This document shows positions 25,556 through 34,361 of a stretch of DNA of 64,000 nt, one piece after another. The translations under genes were made by a program, and so were the position numbers. Within the stretch, counting starts at the first letter, position 1, and each line of letters starts with the position of its first letter. Under the pieces are notes generated by a model. It had not been told where the DNA came from. It did no database searches and saw only the letters and a program-made list of their open reading frames with translations. Where the stretch lies: NCBI RefSeq assembly GCF_900108095.1, contig NZ_FNWL01000002.1:1236741-1300740 (forward strand), in the 5' to 3' direction. The stretch is from Natronorubrum sediminis (lineage in GTDB: Archaea; Halobacteriota; Halobacteria; Halobacteriales; Natrialbaceae).

Positions 25556-25696
25556 TCAATCGGCCCCGTATTCGTTTCCGTACGCCGCTCCGTATCCGGC
25601 TCGGGTGGCCGAGAGTTCCGAACAGCCTGCGAGAGCCACACACCCGCCCGAAACGGCGACGAGAAGGTCTCGCCGCCGTAGCTCGGTACGTTTCAT
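25556..25696 (-). other. Detached Tat-lipoprotein signal peptide ORF of the beta-helix gene
   Basis: An ATG at 25696 opens a 46-codon frame encoding MKRTELRRRDLLVAVSGG, then CVALAGC and a short Gly/Tyr linker, and stops at 25556-25558 (TGA). This has the n-, h- and c-regions of a twin-arginine signal with a lipobox (ALAGC). The beta-helix frame runs one base out of phase across the same DNA. Adding one base in the GGGG run (minus strand, 25564-25567) reads on as ...NEYGGRLSVADETPRLG without a stop. Confidence 0.8.
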
Positions 25697-25803
25697 ATCA
25701 TCTGGCTATCTCGATGGCGCATAAAGATACTCATGTCCCGAATTGACCAAGAGCGTCCCACCCAAAGTGCGCTACCGTCAGTCAATGTCTCGATGGCACG
25801 AGG

Positions 25804-26283
25804 TTACAACCCTTCGACAGCGCGTTCGATTTCTTCCCGTGGTAACGGTGAGATCCAGTCGTCGGCGACGAAGGCGTAGTGCACCTCGAGGTCGGCGTCG
25901 AGGACGAACGCCGACCGCCACGGCGTCGAGACGTTCGCCATGTGCTCGCGCGACTCGAGTAACTCGAGGGAGTCGCTGATCGCGCCGTTCACGTCCGCGA
26001 AGAACTGGAAGTCGGGTCGGTCCAACCAGCGCAGGAACTCATTTTGGGCGTAGGGCCCGTCGCGGCTGATACCGAGTACCGAGACGTCGTCGAACTCGTC
26101 CCAGCCGGCGCGAACGAAGCGCTTCCACCAGTTCTGTGCGATCGCACTGAACGCAAAGCCCGTACAGATCACGACGCCGCCGCGGGGCCCGAGGGCGTCC
26201 GAAAGCGCCGTCGATCGGAACGTCTCCCCGTCACACAGCGGTGCCTCGAAGTCCGAAATCGTCTCGCCCGCCGTCGGTGGCAT
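25804..26283 (-). CDS. Redoxin/AhpC-TSA-like protein lacking the peroxidatic cysteine
   Basis: This 159-residue thioredoxin-fold protein is of peroxiredoxin type: PTAGETISDFEAPLCDGETF at the start, VVICTGFAFS in the active-site strand, SVLGISRDGPYAQNEFL, and a VSTPWRSAFVLDADLEVHYAFVADDW core. At the position of the peroxidatic Cys in the family's PxxxTxxC loop the sequence reads FAFSAIAQNWW, so the catalytic cysteine is replaced by alanine. Only two cysteines remain, neither in the usual place. It is therefore probably not a classical peroxidase. ATG 26283 is chosen as the family start. It is divergent from a glutaredoxin gene 90 bp away. Confidence 0.8.
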   Translation of the reverse strand: MPPTAGETISDFEAPLCDGETFRSTALSDALGPRGGVVICTGFAFSAIAQNWWKRFVRAGWDEFDDVSVLGISRDGPYAQNEFLRWLDRPDFQFFADVNGAISDSLELLESREHMANVSTPWRSAFVLDADLEVHYAFVADDWISPLPREEIERAVEGL

Positions 26284-26373
26284 GCTCGGAAACTCACGGC
26301 GGGGAGACAAAAACGTCCGTTCTGCGGCAGACACGCACACAGGCTTTTGGGGACCCGCGGCGAACTCCCGTCT

Positions 26374-26610
26374 ATGGTCACGCTGTACCGACTGGAGGGC
26401 TGTCCGTACTGCGAGTTCGTCGTCGATCGCCTCGAGGAACTCGCGGTCGACTACGAGAGCGTCTGGGTAGAGGGACTTCACTCGCGACGAAACGAAGTCA
26501 AACGAATCTCCGGCCAACGGCAGGTTCCCATCGTCGTCGACGACGAGCAGGGTGTGACGATGGCCGAATCAGAACACATTCTCGAGTACCTCGATTCGAC
26601 GTACGCCTGA
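26374..26610 (+). CDS. Glutaredoxin-like thiol-disulfide oxidoreductase
   Basis: This 78-residue single-domain glutaredoxin/thioredoxin-fold protein has the dithiol active site LEGCPYCEFV at residues 8-17. It also has the conserved cis-proline QVPIVVDDEQGVTMAES (about 49-65) followed by the final helix HILEYLDSTYA. Length and motif order match archaeal glutaredoxins, which reduce disulfides with a small thiol or thioredoxin reductase. It is divergent from the redoxin-like gene and probably shares regulation with it. Confidence 0.9.
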   Translation: MVTLYRLEGCPYCEFVVDRLEELAVDYESVWVEGLHSRRNEVKRISGQRQVPIVVDDEQGVTMAESEHILEYLDSTYA

Positions 26611-26696
26611 ACCGCTGGAAACGGCCGTTCGCGCTATTCGCCGCCGGTTCCGTGTCGCTCGTCGTCGGCACCGCGTCACTCGCCGTCGACTCCGCG

Positions 26697-27101
26697 TTAC
26701 TCGTCGTCGATTCCGTGTGGATCCAACCCCGGGTCGTCGACGGCTGGGGCACCGATTGCGAGGACGACGCCCTGCTCGTCGCCGACGTTGCGGTGGCCGT
26801 GGCCGATCTCTGGTTTGGCGATCCAGAACGTTCCCGCGTCGGCCTCCACGAACTCCTCCTCGCCCGATCGGCCGAGTTTCAACGAGAACTCTCCCTCGAG
26901 GACGTAGAAAATCTCTTCCTGTTCACTGTGGGCGTGATACTGGATCTCCTCGCCGGGTTCGAAATACCAGAGTTTGAGTTGTACGTCGTCGGTGTCGAGA
27001 ACCTCGTCAAGCGCCCGAATTTGTAGGTCCGGCGGGACGTCGTCGGTCTCGGAGAGATCAGTGAGCGGAACGTCGTCGGTGTGTACGACCTCGTACTCCA
27101 T
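26697..27101 (-). CDS. Cupin domain protein
   Basis: This is a 134-residue single-domain cupin. Motif 1 is EIQYHAHSEQEEIFYVLEGEFSLKLG with the metal-ligand pattern H-x-H-x(5-6)-E; motif 2 is the segment around KPEIGHGHRNVG with the second histidine. The fold and metal site are clear but the reaction is not; small cupins may be isomerases, dioxygenases or sugar-binding proteins. ATG 27101 fits a TATA-like CTTTTGAC about 24 nt upstream on the coding strand. A HIT-family gene lies upstream on the same strand, 135 nt away. Confidence 0.85.
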   Translation of the reverse strand: MEYEVVHTDDVPLTDLSETDDVPPDLQIRALDEVLDTDDVQLKLWYFEPGEEIQYHAHSEQEEIFYVLEGEFSLKLGRSGEEEFVEADAGTFWIAKPEIGHGHRNVGDEQGVVLAIGAPAVDDPGLDPHGIDDE

Positions 27102-27236
27102 GCTACAATAGTGCACGACAACGAGTGTCAAAAGTGTACAGTCGACCGGCATCGATTGCTGCTTTTGGGTGCTCGATTTCGAGCGCTCGAGTCCGTTTCG
27201 GGTGCGAACGTGATCCGAGTCGGCCGCGAAAACAAC

Positions 27237-27776
27237 TCACTCGAAGACGACTGCACGCTCGTCGTCGGGAACCGTCGCACCCTCCTGAGCCGCGAATGCA
27301 TCGTGGACGCGCCCGTAGGTCTCCTCGAGTGCCTCGACGATCACCGACGTATCGCTGAGGACGGGCATGAAGTTGGTATCGCCCTGCCAGCGCGGGACGA
27401 CGTGGGTGTGGAGGTGGTCACCGATCGACCCACCCGCGCCATCACCGAGGTTCAAGCCCGCATTGAAGCCGTCTGGCTCGAGTGCGACCTCGAGAGCGTC
27501 GAACGTTCGCTGTTTCAAGCGGGCGTGATCGAGCAGTTGCTCGTCGGTAAGGTCGCTGTACGAGCCGGTGTGTGCGTGAGGAATTACCATCGTATGGCCC
27601 GGATTGTAGGGGTAGTTGTTCAAGAGGACGAAGGCGTGTTCGCTGCGCGCGACGAGCAAATTGTCCCGCTCGGCGGGGAGAGCCGGCAGTTCACAGAAGA
27701 CGCACTCGTCGATATCGGGGTTTTTCTCCTCGCGCCTGATCCACTCGATTCGCCACGGTGCAAAGACCTGCTCCAT
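27237..27776 (-). CDS. HIT family nucleotide hydrolase/transferase
   Basis: The 179-residue protein has a small zinc-binding-like CVFCELP motif near residue 26 and the HIT domain. The domain includes NNYPYNPGHTMVIPHAHTGSY and the catalytic histidine triad GDHLHTHVVPRW near residue 125. HIT proteins of this type hydrolyse diadenosine polyphosphates or AMP conjugates. ATG 27776 gives the family-typical MEQVFAPWR start; an upstream GTG at 27785 adds three residues. The next genes are a cupin downstream and a spacer of 284 bp upstream. Confidence 0.9.
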   Translation of the reverse strand: MEQVFAPWRIEWIRREEKNPDIDECVFCELPALPAERDNLLVARSEHAFVLLNNYPYNPGHTMVIPHAHTGSYSDLTDEQLLDHARLKQRTFDALEVALEPDGFNAGLNLGDGAGGSIGDHLHTHVVPRWQGDTNFMPVLSDTSVIVEALEETYGRVHDAFAAQEGATVPDDERAVVFE

Positions 27777-28021
27777 ATCCTCCACCCACTCGAGAGCCGC
27801 CTAAAACGTTTTACTCCGGCCGGTTAGATCGAACATTAGTCTCCATCGGAGGATGATATCGAATACCAAATTAGTACGGTCGAGGGGTTTCCAAGGAGTG
27901 ACTGTACGGTAGCAACGATTAGTAGAAGGTTTGCTATACGTGACTATCAACACCTCTTGTGGCGGAGAGGGCCACTTCGGTGTCGTTCTATCATATGATC
28001 CACATACCGGTCCGAATCAAA

Positions 28022-28041
28022 GGGGGGTTTTAAGTCCCCCC
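28022..28041. promoter_or_regulatory. G6-N8-C6 inverted repeat enclosing the TATA box of the zinc-ribbon gene
   Basis: GGGGGG (28022-28027), TTTTAAGT (28028-28035) and CCCCCC (28036-28041). The TTTTAA core is about 30 nt before the ATG at 28061, the spacing expected for the TATA box of a leaderless gene. A homopolymer G/C palindrome exactly framing a TATA box is not a usual haloarchaeal promoter pattern and suggests a specific operator or a structural switch. Confidence 0.5.
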
Positions 28042-28060
28042 TATCAGAAGAAGTGGATTA

Positions 28061-28261
28061 ATGGCAACGACTGACGACTCTGTCAACGGGCTAACTGAAC
28101 ACTGTGACGACTGCGACCTCGAGACGCTCCACGAAGTGTCCGTCCAGCTCCGAACGGAAAGTGGAAAGGAAGAAAACGCCGAGTTCTCCCGCGAGCCGTA
28201 CCGCGTCGCCGAATGTCAACGGTGTGGGTCCCGTTCGAGTCAGCGAATGAACAACGCCTAA
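28061..28261 (+). CDS. Small zinc beta-ribbon protein (DUF7835-like)
   Basis: This 66-residue acidic protein has two Cys pairs, EHCDDCDLET (residues 14-23) and AECQRCGSRSS (about 50-60), which should form a zinc ribbon. The central part (HEVSVQLRTESGKEENAEFSREPYRV) is a beta hairpin-like insert. Related small zinc-ribbon proteins are widespread in haloarchaea and are of unknown function. The start is supported by the TATA-like element about 30 nt upstream, inside a striking G6/C6 palindrome. Confidence 0.78.
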   Translation: MATTDDSVNGLTEHCDDCDLETLHEVSVQLRTESGKEENAEFSREPYRVAECQRCGSRSSQRMNNA

Positions 28262-28336
28262 CGTTGCGCAGGGAGAGCATCTGTAGTTAGTCAATCTATC
28301 AGTAGCAGTGAATAGCGCTCACTGCTGACAGTCTGC

Positions 28337-29233
28337 TTATGCAGTCGTCACTTCACAGCCGTCTTCGGTGACGATGATCGTGTGTTCTTTCTGGCTGACG
28401 AGGAAGCCGTCGTCCTCTTTGAGAACCGGGTAGCCGTGGACGATGTTGTTGCGTTTGAGTCGGCGCAGCGCCATCTCGGCTCGATCCGTCTCGAGCCAGC
28501 GCGTCGCGAACGGTAGCGTGCGGAATTCTTCGGTGATCTGCTCGAGTGCGTTCCGAGCCTGCCGGTTTCGGATGGAACCCTCACGCTCGAGGGAGAAGAT
28601 TTCCTCGCTGGCACCCTCGGTGACCTTGCCGCCGCCGTCGGTCGCGAACGGCTCGATCGCGACGACGTCGCCAGCCTCGAGTTCCGTGCCCTGGGAGACG
28701 GCGCGGTTCGGGATGTTCGGACTGGTGTGTTGTTCCCAGTGCCCCAGTCCGTGGCCCGTCAGATTGACGACTGGGTTGAAGCCGTAGCCGTCGATGACGT
28801 CCTCGATTTCGGCACCGATCTCGCCCGTCTCGACGCCCGGCTCGATCACGTCGATCGCGGCCTCGAGGGCTTCTCCGGGTGCCTCGGCGAGTTCGGGATT
28901 CCCGGAGAGGTCGACGGTAATCGCCGTGTCTGCGAGCCAGCCGTCGACGTGAACGCCGATGTCGAGGTTGATCATCTCCTCGCCGAAAGTCGACTCGTCG
29001 TCGATCGACGGCGTCGCGTGGGCTGCCTCTTCGTCGATGGAGATATTGACGGGGAACGCTGGTTTCCCGCCGAGTTCGCGGATCCGATCCTCGGCGTACT
29101 CTGCGATCTCGAGGTGGCTCGCGCCGACCTCGACGCGCTCGGCAGTCTCTTCGCGCACCTGCGAGAGAATCTCCCCTGCTTCGCGGTGCTTTTCGTACAT
29201 CTCGGACTCGAGGTCCACCTCGGATTCGGCCAT
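28337..29233 (-). CDS. map: Methionine aminopeptidase, type II (archaeal)
   Basis: This 298-residue type II MetAP removes initiator methionine from new proteins. The 'pita-bread' metal ligands are visible: NLDIGVHVDGWLADTAITVDL (two aspartates), LTGHGLGHWEQH (histidine), VVAIEPFATDG (glutamate) and the C-terminal KEHTIIVTEDG (glutamate near the end of the fold). The type II insertion lies between the histidine and last glutamate motifs. ATG 29233 is preferred, with a CCTCTTTTTG TATA-like box about 25 nt upstream. A tiny zinc-ribbon gene precedes it on the same strand, 70 nt away. Confidence 0.95.
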   Translation of the reverse strand: MAESEVDLESEMYEKHREAGEILSQVREETAERVEVGASHLEIAEYAEDRIRELGGKPAFPVNISIDEEAAHATPSIDDESTFGEEMINLDIGVHVDGWLADTAITVDLSGNPELAEAPGEALEAAIDVIEPGVETGEIGAEIEDVIDGYGFNPVVNLTGHGLGHWEQHTSPNIPNRAVSQGTELEAGDVVAIEPFATDGGGKVTEGASEEIFSLEREGSIRNRQARNALEQITEEFRTLPFATRWLETDRAEMALRRLKRNNIVHGYPVLKEDDGFLVSQKEHTIIVTEDGCEVTTA

Positions 29234-29303
29234 GGGTCGGGGTTGTACCGGTCGACAAAAAGAGGTTCCGTCTCTCGTCGGCGTCATCGACCCCGTCGGC
29301 TGT

Positions 29304-29438
29304 TCAAACCGACGGCTGAACGCGAGCGTCGGCGTCGATCCACTCACACTCCGGACACGCAGCGAGACCTTGGACGTTCGAGAGCGTCGACGAACACTGC
29401 GGACACTGACGTGAGGCGTAATACGGCGTTTCGAGCAT
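29304..29438 (-). CDS. Tiny zinc-finger protein (44 residues, two CPxC motifs)
   Basis: This small gene encodes 44 residues: [10 protein letters not shown], a first CPQC at 12-15, [12 protein letters not shown], then CPEC at 28-31 and a short acidic tail ending PSV. Two CPxC motifs about 12 residues apart form a compact zinc ribbon like the many small haloarchaeal CPxCG-type proteins. It has its own strong AT-rich TATA-like element (TTTTATTATT on its strand, about 29457-29466), 27 nt or so before the ATG, as expected for a leaderless gene. It lies between the MetAP and isoaspartyl peptidase genes on the same strand. Function is unknown. Confidence 0.72.
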   Translation of the reverse strand: MLETPYYASRQCPQCSSTLSNVQGLAACPECEWIDADARVQPSV

Positions 29439-29518
29439 ACGTCCGACGACGGGAACGACAATAATAAAACTACTTCACGTCGATCGTCGAAAATTTCGAG
29501 GGGTGCCGCGTGGATTGT

Positions 29519-30418
29519 TTACGAGTGACGCGTCGCTCGAGCGGTCTGCATCGCATCGCTGTTGTACGCCGACCCCAGATTGCCCTGCGCGTCGATCGCG
29601 ATGACGCCTGCAGTCGCACCGGTAAGTTCGGCAAACTCCTCGATCGCAGTCCTCGCCGCGTCCTGGGCGTCTCGACCGCGCTCGACGTGTCGGGCGACGC
29701 GTCTCGAGAGCGTGACGCGAGCGATATCTTCGCCGGCACCGGTCGCGCTGACGGCCGCCGCAGGCGAGCAGTAAAAGCCCGATCCGACCTGCGGAACGTC
29801 TCCGACGCGACCCGCGAGCGCGAGCCACCGACCGCCAGTCGAGGTCGCCGCAGCGAGTGAGTTGCCGTCGAACGCGACTGCGCCGACAGTGTCGTGATCC
29901 TTCGGATTCCTGTCTTCGGCACGACCGCCCGGGTCCGACTGGCCGTAGCGCTCGCGGATCCACTCGAGGTGGTCGCCAGCGTCGCCGTCGGGTGCCTCGA
30001 GGTCGGTCCACTGTCCGCGGGTGCGTTCGGACCAGAGGTCGACACCGGTCTCGATATCGAACGCCTCGGCGAGGGACACGGCGTGTTCGCCCGAGACGAA
30101 GCCGTGTGGAGTCTCTTCCATGACGACTCGCGCGACGCCCAGCGCGTGTTCGACGTTCGGCATCGAACAGGCCGCGCCGACCTCCCGGTCGTCGGTCATG
30201 ATTCCCGCGTCCGTGCGGATCGTGCCGTCGCTCTGGACCGCGCTGCCGACGCCGGCATTGAATCGTGGGTCCGACTCGAGGACGGCGACGGCGGCCTCGA
30301 GCGCGTCGACGGGGGTCGTCTGTGATGCTCCGACGTCTGCGGCGCGGTCGAGGACCGTCTGCCGGGATTCGGGGTCGTCAGGATCGCTGCCAGCGCCGCC
30401 GTGAACGAGTACCTGCAT
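29519..30418 (-). CDS. Isoaspartyl peptidase/L-asparaginase (Ntn-hydrolase)
   Basis: This is a 299-residue N-terminal-nucleophile hydrolase precursor. It begins MQVLVHGGAG and has the N-terminal subunit motifs RFNAGVGSAVQSDG and ASIMDG-type site (here TDAGIMTDDREVGAACS). The autocleavage site is in DHDTVGAVAFD, where the Thr (near residue 181) becomes the catalytic nucleophile of the beta subunit. GRVGDVPQVGSGFYCSPAAAVSATGAGE completes the substrate pocket. It should cleave isoaspartyl peptides and perhaps L-asparagine. ATG 30418 is taken rather than 30439. The divergent neighbour is a small membrane protein gene 99 bp away. Confidence 0.92.
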   Translation of the reverse strand: MQVLVHGGAGSDPDDPESRQTVLDRAADVGASQTTPVDALEAAVAVLESDPRFNAGVGSAVQSDGTIRTDAGIMTDDREVGAACSMPNVEHALGVARVVMEETPHGFVSGEHAVSLAEAFDIETGVDLWSERTRGQWTDLEAPDGDAGDHLEWIRERYGQSDPGGRAEDRNPKDHDTVGAVAFDGNSLAAATSTGGRWLALAGRVGDVPQVGSGFYCSPAAAVSATGAGEDIARVTLSRRVARHVERGRDAQDAARTAIEEFAELTGATAGVIAIDAQGNLGSAYNSDAMQTARATRHS

Positions 30419-30517
30419 ACGTAGCTTCCAGTGGGTCACTCCGACAGGAACGGTTTATCGGTTCGTCACGCCGAAATCCCTACACTTACCACAGCGGCCT
30501 GTGTACCGCTGACGACA

Positions 30518-30799
30518 ATGACACCAGTCGTGATTCTCGCCGCGTTCTGCGGGGCGATGGCAGTGATTGCGATCGGTCGACTGGTGCTCAATGCACAGCG
30601 AGACTGGGTCGATATCGGGTCCGTGCTCGTCGTCGTCGGCATTACCGTGCTCGCCACGTTCTGGGCTGCACTCGAGGAAGGGTGGTTCTCACCCGTCGGG
30701 CAAGCCTTACTGGCACTCATCGGCACCTGCATCGTCGGCGCGGGTGTCGCGGTGATGGTCCGATACTGGAACACTGTTCAACTGTCAAACGCGTCCTGA
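30518..30799 (+). CDS. Small three-helix membrane protein
   Basis: This 93-residue protein has three hydrophobic helices (about 2-20, 35-55 and 62-84) separated by short charged loops, including LNAQRDWVD and EEGWFSP. I do not recognise the family. ATG 30518 removes a non-hydrophobic extension. Its last codons and stop are duplicated directly downstream (21-bp direct repeat at 30779-30825). Confidence 0.6.
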   Translation: MTPVVILAAFCGAMAVIAIGRLVLNAQRDWVDIGSVLVVVGITVLATFWAALEEGWFSPVGQALLALIGTCIVGAGVAVMVRYWNTVQLSNAS

Positions 30800-30825
30800 A
30801 CCCTCAACTGTCCAACGCGTCCTGA
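30779..30825. repeat. 21-bp direct repeat duplicating the end of the membrane-protein gene
   Basis: CAACTGTCAAACGCGTCCTGA (30779-30799, ending in the TGA stop) is repeated with one mismatch at 30805-30825 after a 5-nt gap. The second copy carries another TGA. It looks like a recent slippage or recombination duplication; no function is evident. Confidence 0.7.
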
Positions 30826-30998
30826 CGCGAATTTCGTCGCTCGCCCGTCTCTGACATCTTATATAATGAACAATACAGCCGATGGGAAGTTGCGCTTCGA
30901 CAACCGAATCGGGTGAAAAGCTCGAACTTTTCGAGTTGTGTGTGGCTCTTCGGGCGTGTCGTCAACTGTTCGTCGTCCGTCGATAGAAATGGGAGACC

Positions 30999-31004
30999 TT
31001 TTAC
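30999..31004 (+). promoter_or_regulatory. TATA-like box of icd
   Basis: CTTTTA at 30999-31004 lies about 29 nt before the ATG at 31031. This spacing suggests that the isocitrate dehydrogenase mRNA starts at or very near its start codon. Confidence 0.45.
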
Positions 31005-31030
31005 CCCCATCGAAGAACCGTACACACGAG

Positions 31031-32293
<1,263 letters not shown>

Positions 32294-32701
32294 GCCGGTT
32301 TTTCGAGCAGTCAGAACGCACCGCGTTCTGACGATATCGAGAACCGTTCGTCGAACGGTTCTCGTCCTCTGGCGACGGAGCCGCCAGAACATCGAACAGC
32401 TGGCGTATGCCAACTGTTCGGACAGGTAGGTCGCTTCGGTCGACCATTTTTCGTTGCCGTCTTTGGGTTGTCGTCACTCTGGCCCGTGACGTTCGTCGAG
32501 CCCGTTCTCGAGTGTCCACGACTCGACAGCGAAGGTTCTCGAAGGCAGTGACGGCAATGGCGGATGATAACGGTCAGTCCCCGGAGAGTACCTCGAGCCG
32601 ATTTGTCGGCTATCGAGACCGTGCTAGAACCCTGACGTAGCGTTCGTGGAACCATCGAATACTGTTATTCGCTGACACGGAATTGTAGCGAATTGACACG
32701 T
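32294..32701. repeat. Hairpin array in the 408-bp spacer after icd
   Basis: No gene was found. Five stem-loops follow each other. (1) GTCAGAACGC/GCGTTCTGAC, 32310-32332. (2) A 13-bp perfect stem CGAGAACCGTTCG/CGAACGGTTCTCG with a one-base centre, 32338-32364. (3) TCTGGCG/CGCCAGA, 32368-32388. (4) CGAACAGCTGGC/GCCAACTGTTCG with one mismatch, 32393-32420. (5) GGTCG/CGACC, 32429-32445, followed by TTTTT at 32447-32451. Further on, TTGCCGTC (32454-32461) pairs with GACGGCAA (32550-32557). It may act as a terminator or 3'-end stabiliser of icd, or be a structured RNA. Confidence 0.65.
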
Positions 32702-33784
32702 ATGCCAACCCGCGACATGCTACCGACACCCCGCCGAGCGTTCCTCGCTGGGGCCGTTGGAACGACGCTCGTCGGAACCACCGGCGTAACAGCCTCGAGT
32801 CACCGTGACGACACTCGAGACGAACCGAACGAGAACCGAAAGCGTCCGTCGTGGAAACCGCCGGCCCACGACCTGAAGATGGACGACGGTCATCGGCTAC
32901 GCGTCTGGGAACGGTCGCCCAAGGACCCCGAGGAAGCCGTGCTCTTCGTCCACGGGATGACCTACGGTGGCGTCCCGATGTTCGACCCGCCCGTCGCGAA
33001 GGACTTCGGGTGGTTACCCGACGCCGCGGCGCGCGGGCAAGCAGCTTTCGCCCCCGATATGCGCGGCTACGGCGAGTCGGAGCCACCACGCGAGTACAGC
33101 GAACCCCCGGAGGCGAACACGCCCCCGCTCTCGTTCGAACGCGAGGCACGCGATTTGCTCGAGGTGACGCGCTGGCTGCGCGAGGACCGCGGCTTCGAGC
33201 GCATCCACTACGTCGGATTGTCCGGAGGCACCTGGCGCGGCCGAGCGGTTTACGAACTCGCCGACCCCGGCTACGAAACCGTCACGCTCGCGGGCGGATC
33301 CTTCGACACGCTCGAGGTGGGCGCGGATCCGGACGGGCCAGCGTATCTGCCACACCAACGAGAGGAATTTCTCGCGGGCTGGACCGGCGAAATTCCGGAG
33401 GGAAGGGATCACGACGAGTGGATCGGCGGAGGACTGTTCACGGCTTCGGAGATCCAAACCGCCGTTTGGCAGGCCATTTTCGAGAGCGAGCAGGCTCTCG
33501 AGTCGGCGTCGAAATCGAACGCTGCAGAGACGATCATCGCGCCGCTCGTTCGCCAGGAACGTGAGTACCACCCGAAACAGATCACCGACCCGACGCTGGT
33601 CGTCCGCTCCTCGAGCGACGAGACCATCTCCCGGGAGGGTGCGTTGAACCTCTACGACGCCGTCGGTGCGGCCGACGACCGAAAGGAATACCGCGAGATT
33701 GCGGGCGGAACACACTTTAGCTTCCTCGAGCGAACCCGCCACGAGTTCTTCCACGCGGTACACGACTTCCAGCGACAGCACTGA
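32702..33784 (+). CDS. Exported alpha/beta-hydrolase (Tat signal)
   Basis: This is a 360-residue protein. The N-terminus has a twin-arginine-type signal (TPRRAFLAGAVGTTLVG at about 9-25), with likely cleavage after residue ~33. The mature part is an alpha/beta-hydrolase: the oxyanion region VLFVHGMTYGG, FAPDMRGYGESEPP, the nucleophile elbow YVGLSGGTWRG (Ser in the loop), a late aspartate in SSSDETISREG and the histidine in AGGTHFSFLER. The GLSGG elbow has glycine rather than the usual residue order but keeps the serine. It is probably an esterase or peptidase on the cell surface with unknown substrate. ATG 32702 is chosen. Confidence 0.85.
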   Translation: MPTRDMLPTPRRAFLAGAVGTTLVGTTGVTASSHRDDTRDEPNENRKRPSWKPPAHDLKMDDGHRLRVWERSPKDPEEAVLFVHGMTYGGVPMFDPPVAKDFGWLPDAAARGQAAFAPDMRGYGESEPPREYSEPPEANTPPLSFEREARDLLEVTRWLREDRGFERIHYVGLSGGTWRGRAVYELADPGYETVTLAGGSFDTLEVGADPDGPAYLPHQREEFLAGWTGEIPEGRDHDEWIGGGLFTASEIQTAVWQAIFESEQALESASKSNAAETIIAPLVRQEREYHPKQITDPTLVVRSSSDETISREGALNLYDAVGAADDRKEYREIAGGTHFSFLERTRHEFFHAVHDFQRQH

Positions 33785-33860
33785 CAGGAGGGTCGTACTC
33801 CCCACTGCCCTCCTCGCAGTGTCGTAACGCTCTCGGTACGGCAGTTCGAACGAGAGCGTA

Positions 33861-34292
33861 ATGGTCGAGGTACGAACGGTCGAGACAGCAGGGGAACGCG
33901 AGGACGCGTTCGCGGTCCGGCAGGTCGTCTTCGTCGAGGAGCAAGGCGTCGACGAGGACCTCGAGTACGACGAGCACGAGGACGAGTCGACGCACTTCGT
34001 CGCCTACGACGGTGGCGAGCCAGTCGGTGCCGCTCGCCTCCGGAAGCCCAACTCGGGGGTCGGAAAGGTCGAACGTGTCGCCGTATTGGCCTCCTACCGT
34101 GAGGACGGCGTCGGGCGGACGGTGATGAACGTCGTCGAAACCGAAGCGAGAAGTGAGGGACTCGAGTCGCTCAAACTCCACTCGCAAACGCATGCTGCGG
34201 AGTTCTATCGAACGCTCGGATACGAACGCTACGGCGAAGAGTTCGAAGAAGCGGGCATTCCGCACGTGAAGATGCGAAAGCCCCTCGAATAA
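33861..34292 (+). CDS. GNAT family N-acetyltransferase (ElaA/YjcF-like)
   Basis: This is a 143-residue single GNAT domain. Features in order are AFAVRQVVFVEEQGVDEDLEYDEHED (N-terminal helix motif of the ElaA/YjcF group), HFVAYDGGEPVGAARL, motif A KVERVAVLASYREDGVGRTVM, and motif B with HSQTHAAEFYRTLGYERYGEEFEEAGIPHVKM. That last stretch is typical of this subgroup. It should use acetyl-CoA; the acceptor is unknown. It follows the exported hydrolase gene by 76 nt and is convergent with the SDR gene. Confidence 0.87.
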   Translation: MVEVRTVETAGEREDAFAVRQVVFVEEQGVDEDLEYDEHEDESTHFVAYDGGEPVGAARLRKPNSGVGKVERVAVLASYREDGVGRTVMNVVETEARSEGLESLKLHSQTHAAEFYRTLGYERYGEEFEEAGIPHVKMRKPLE

Positions 34293-34361
34293 TCGACGAG
34301 CGTTCTTGGCTTACGCGAACGGCGGACTGACAACGTCACGAGTGAACTGCGAGGCTCGTCG

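Noticed and set aside
25804..26283. Functional peroxiredoxin
   Set aside because: The peroxidatic cysteine position holds alanine.
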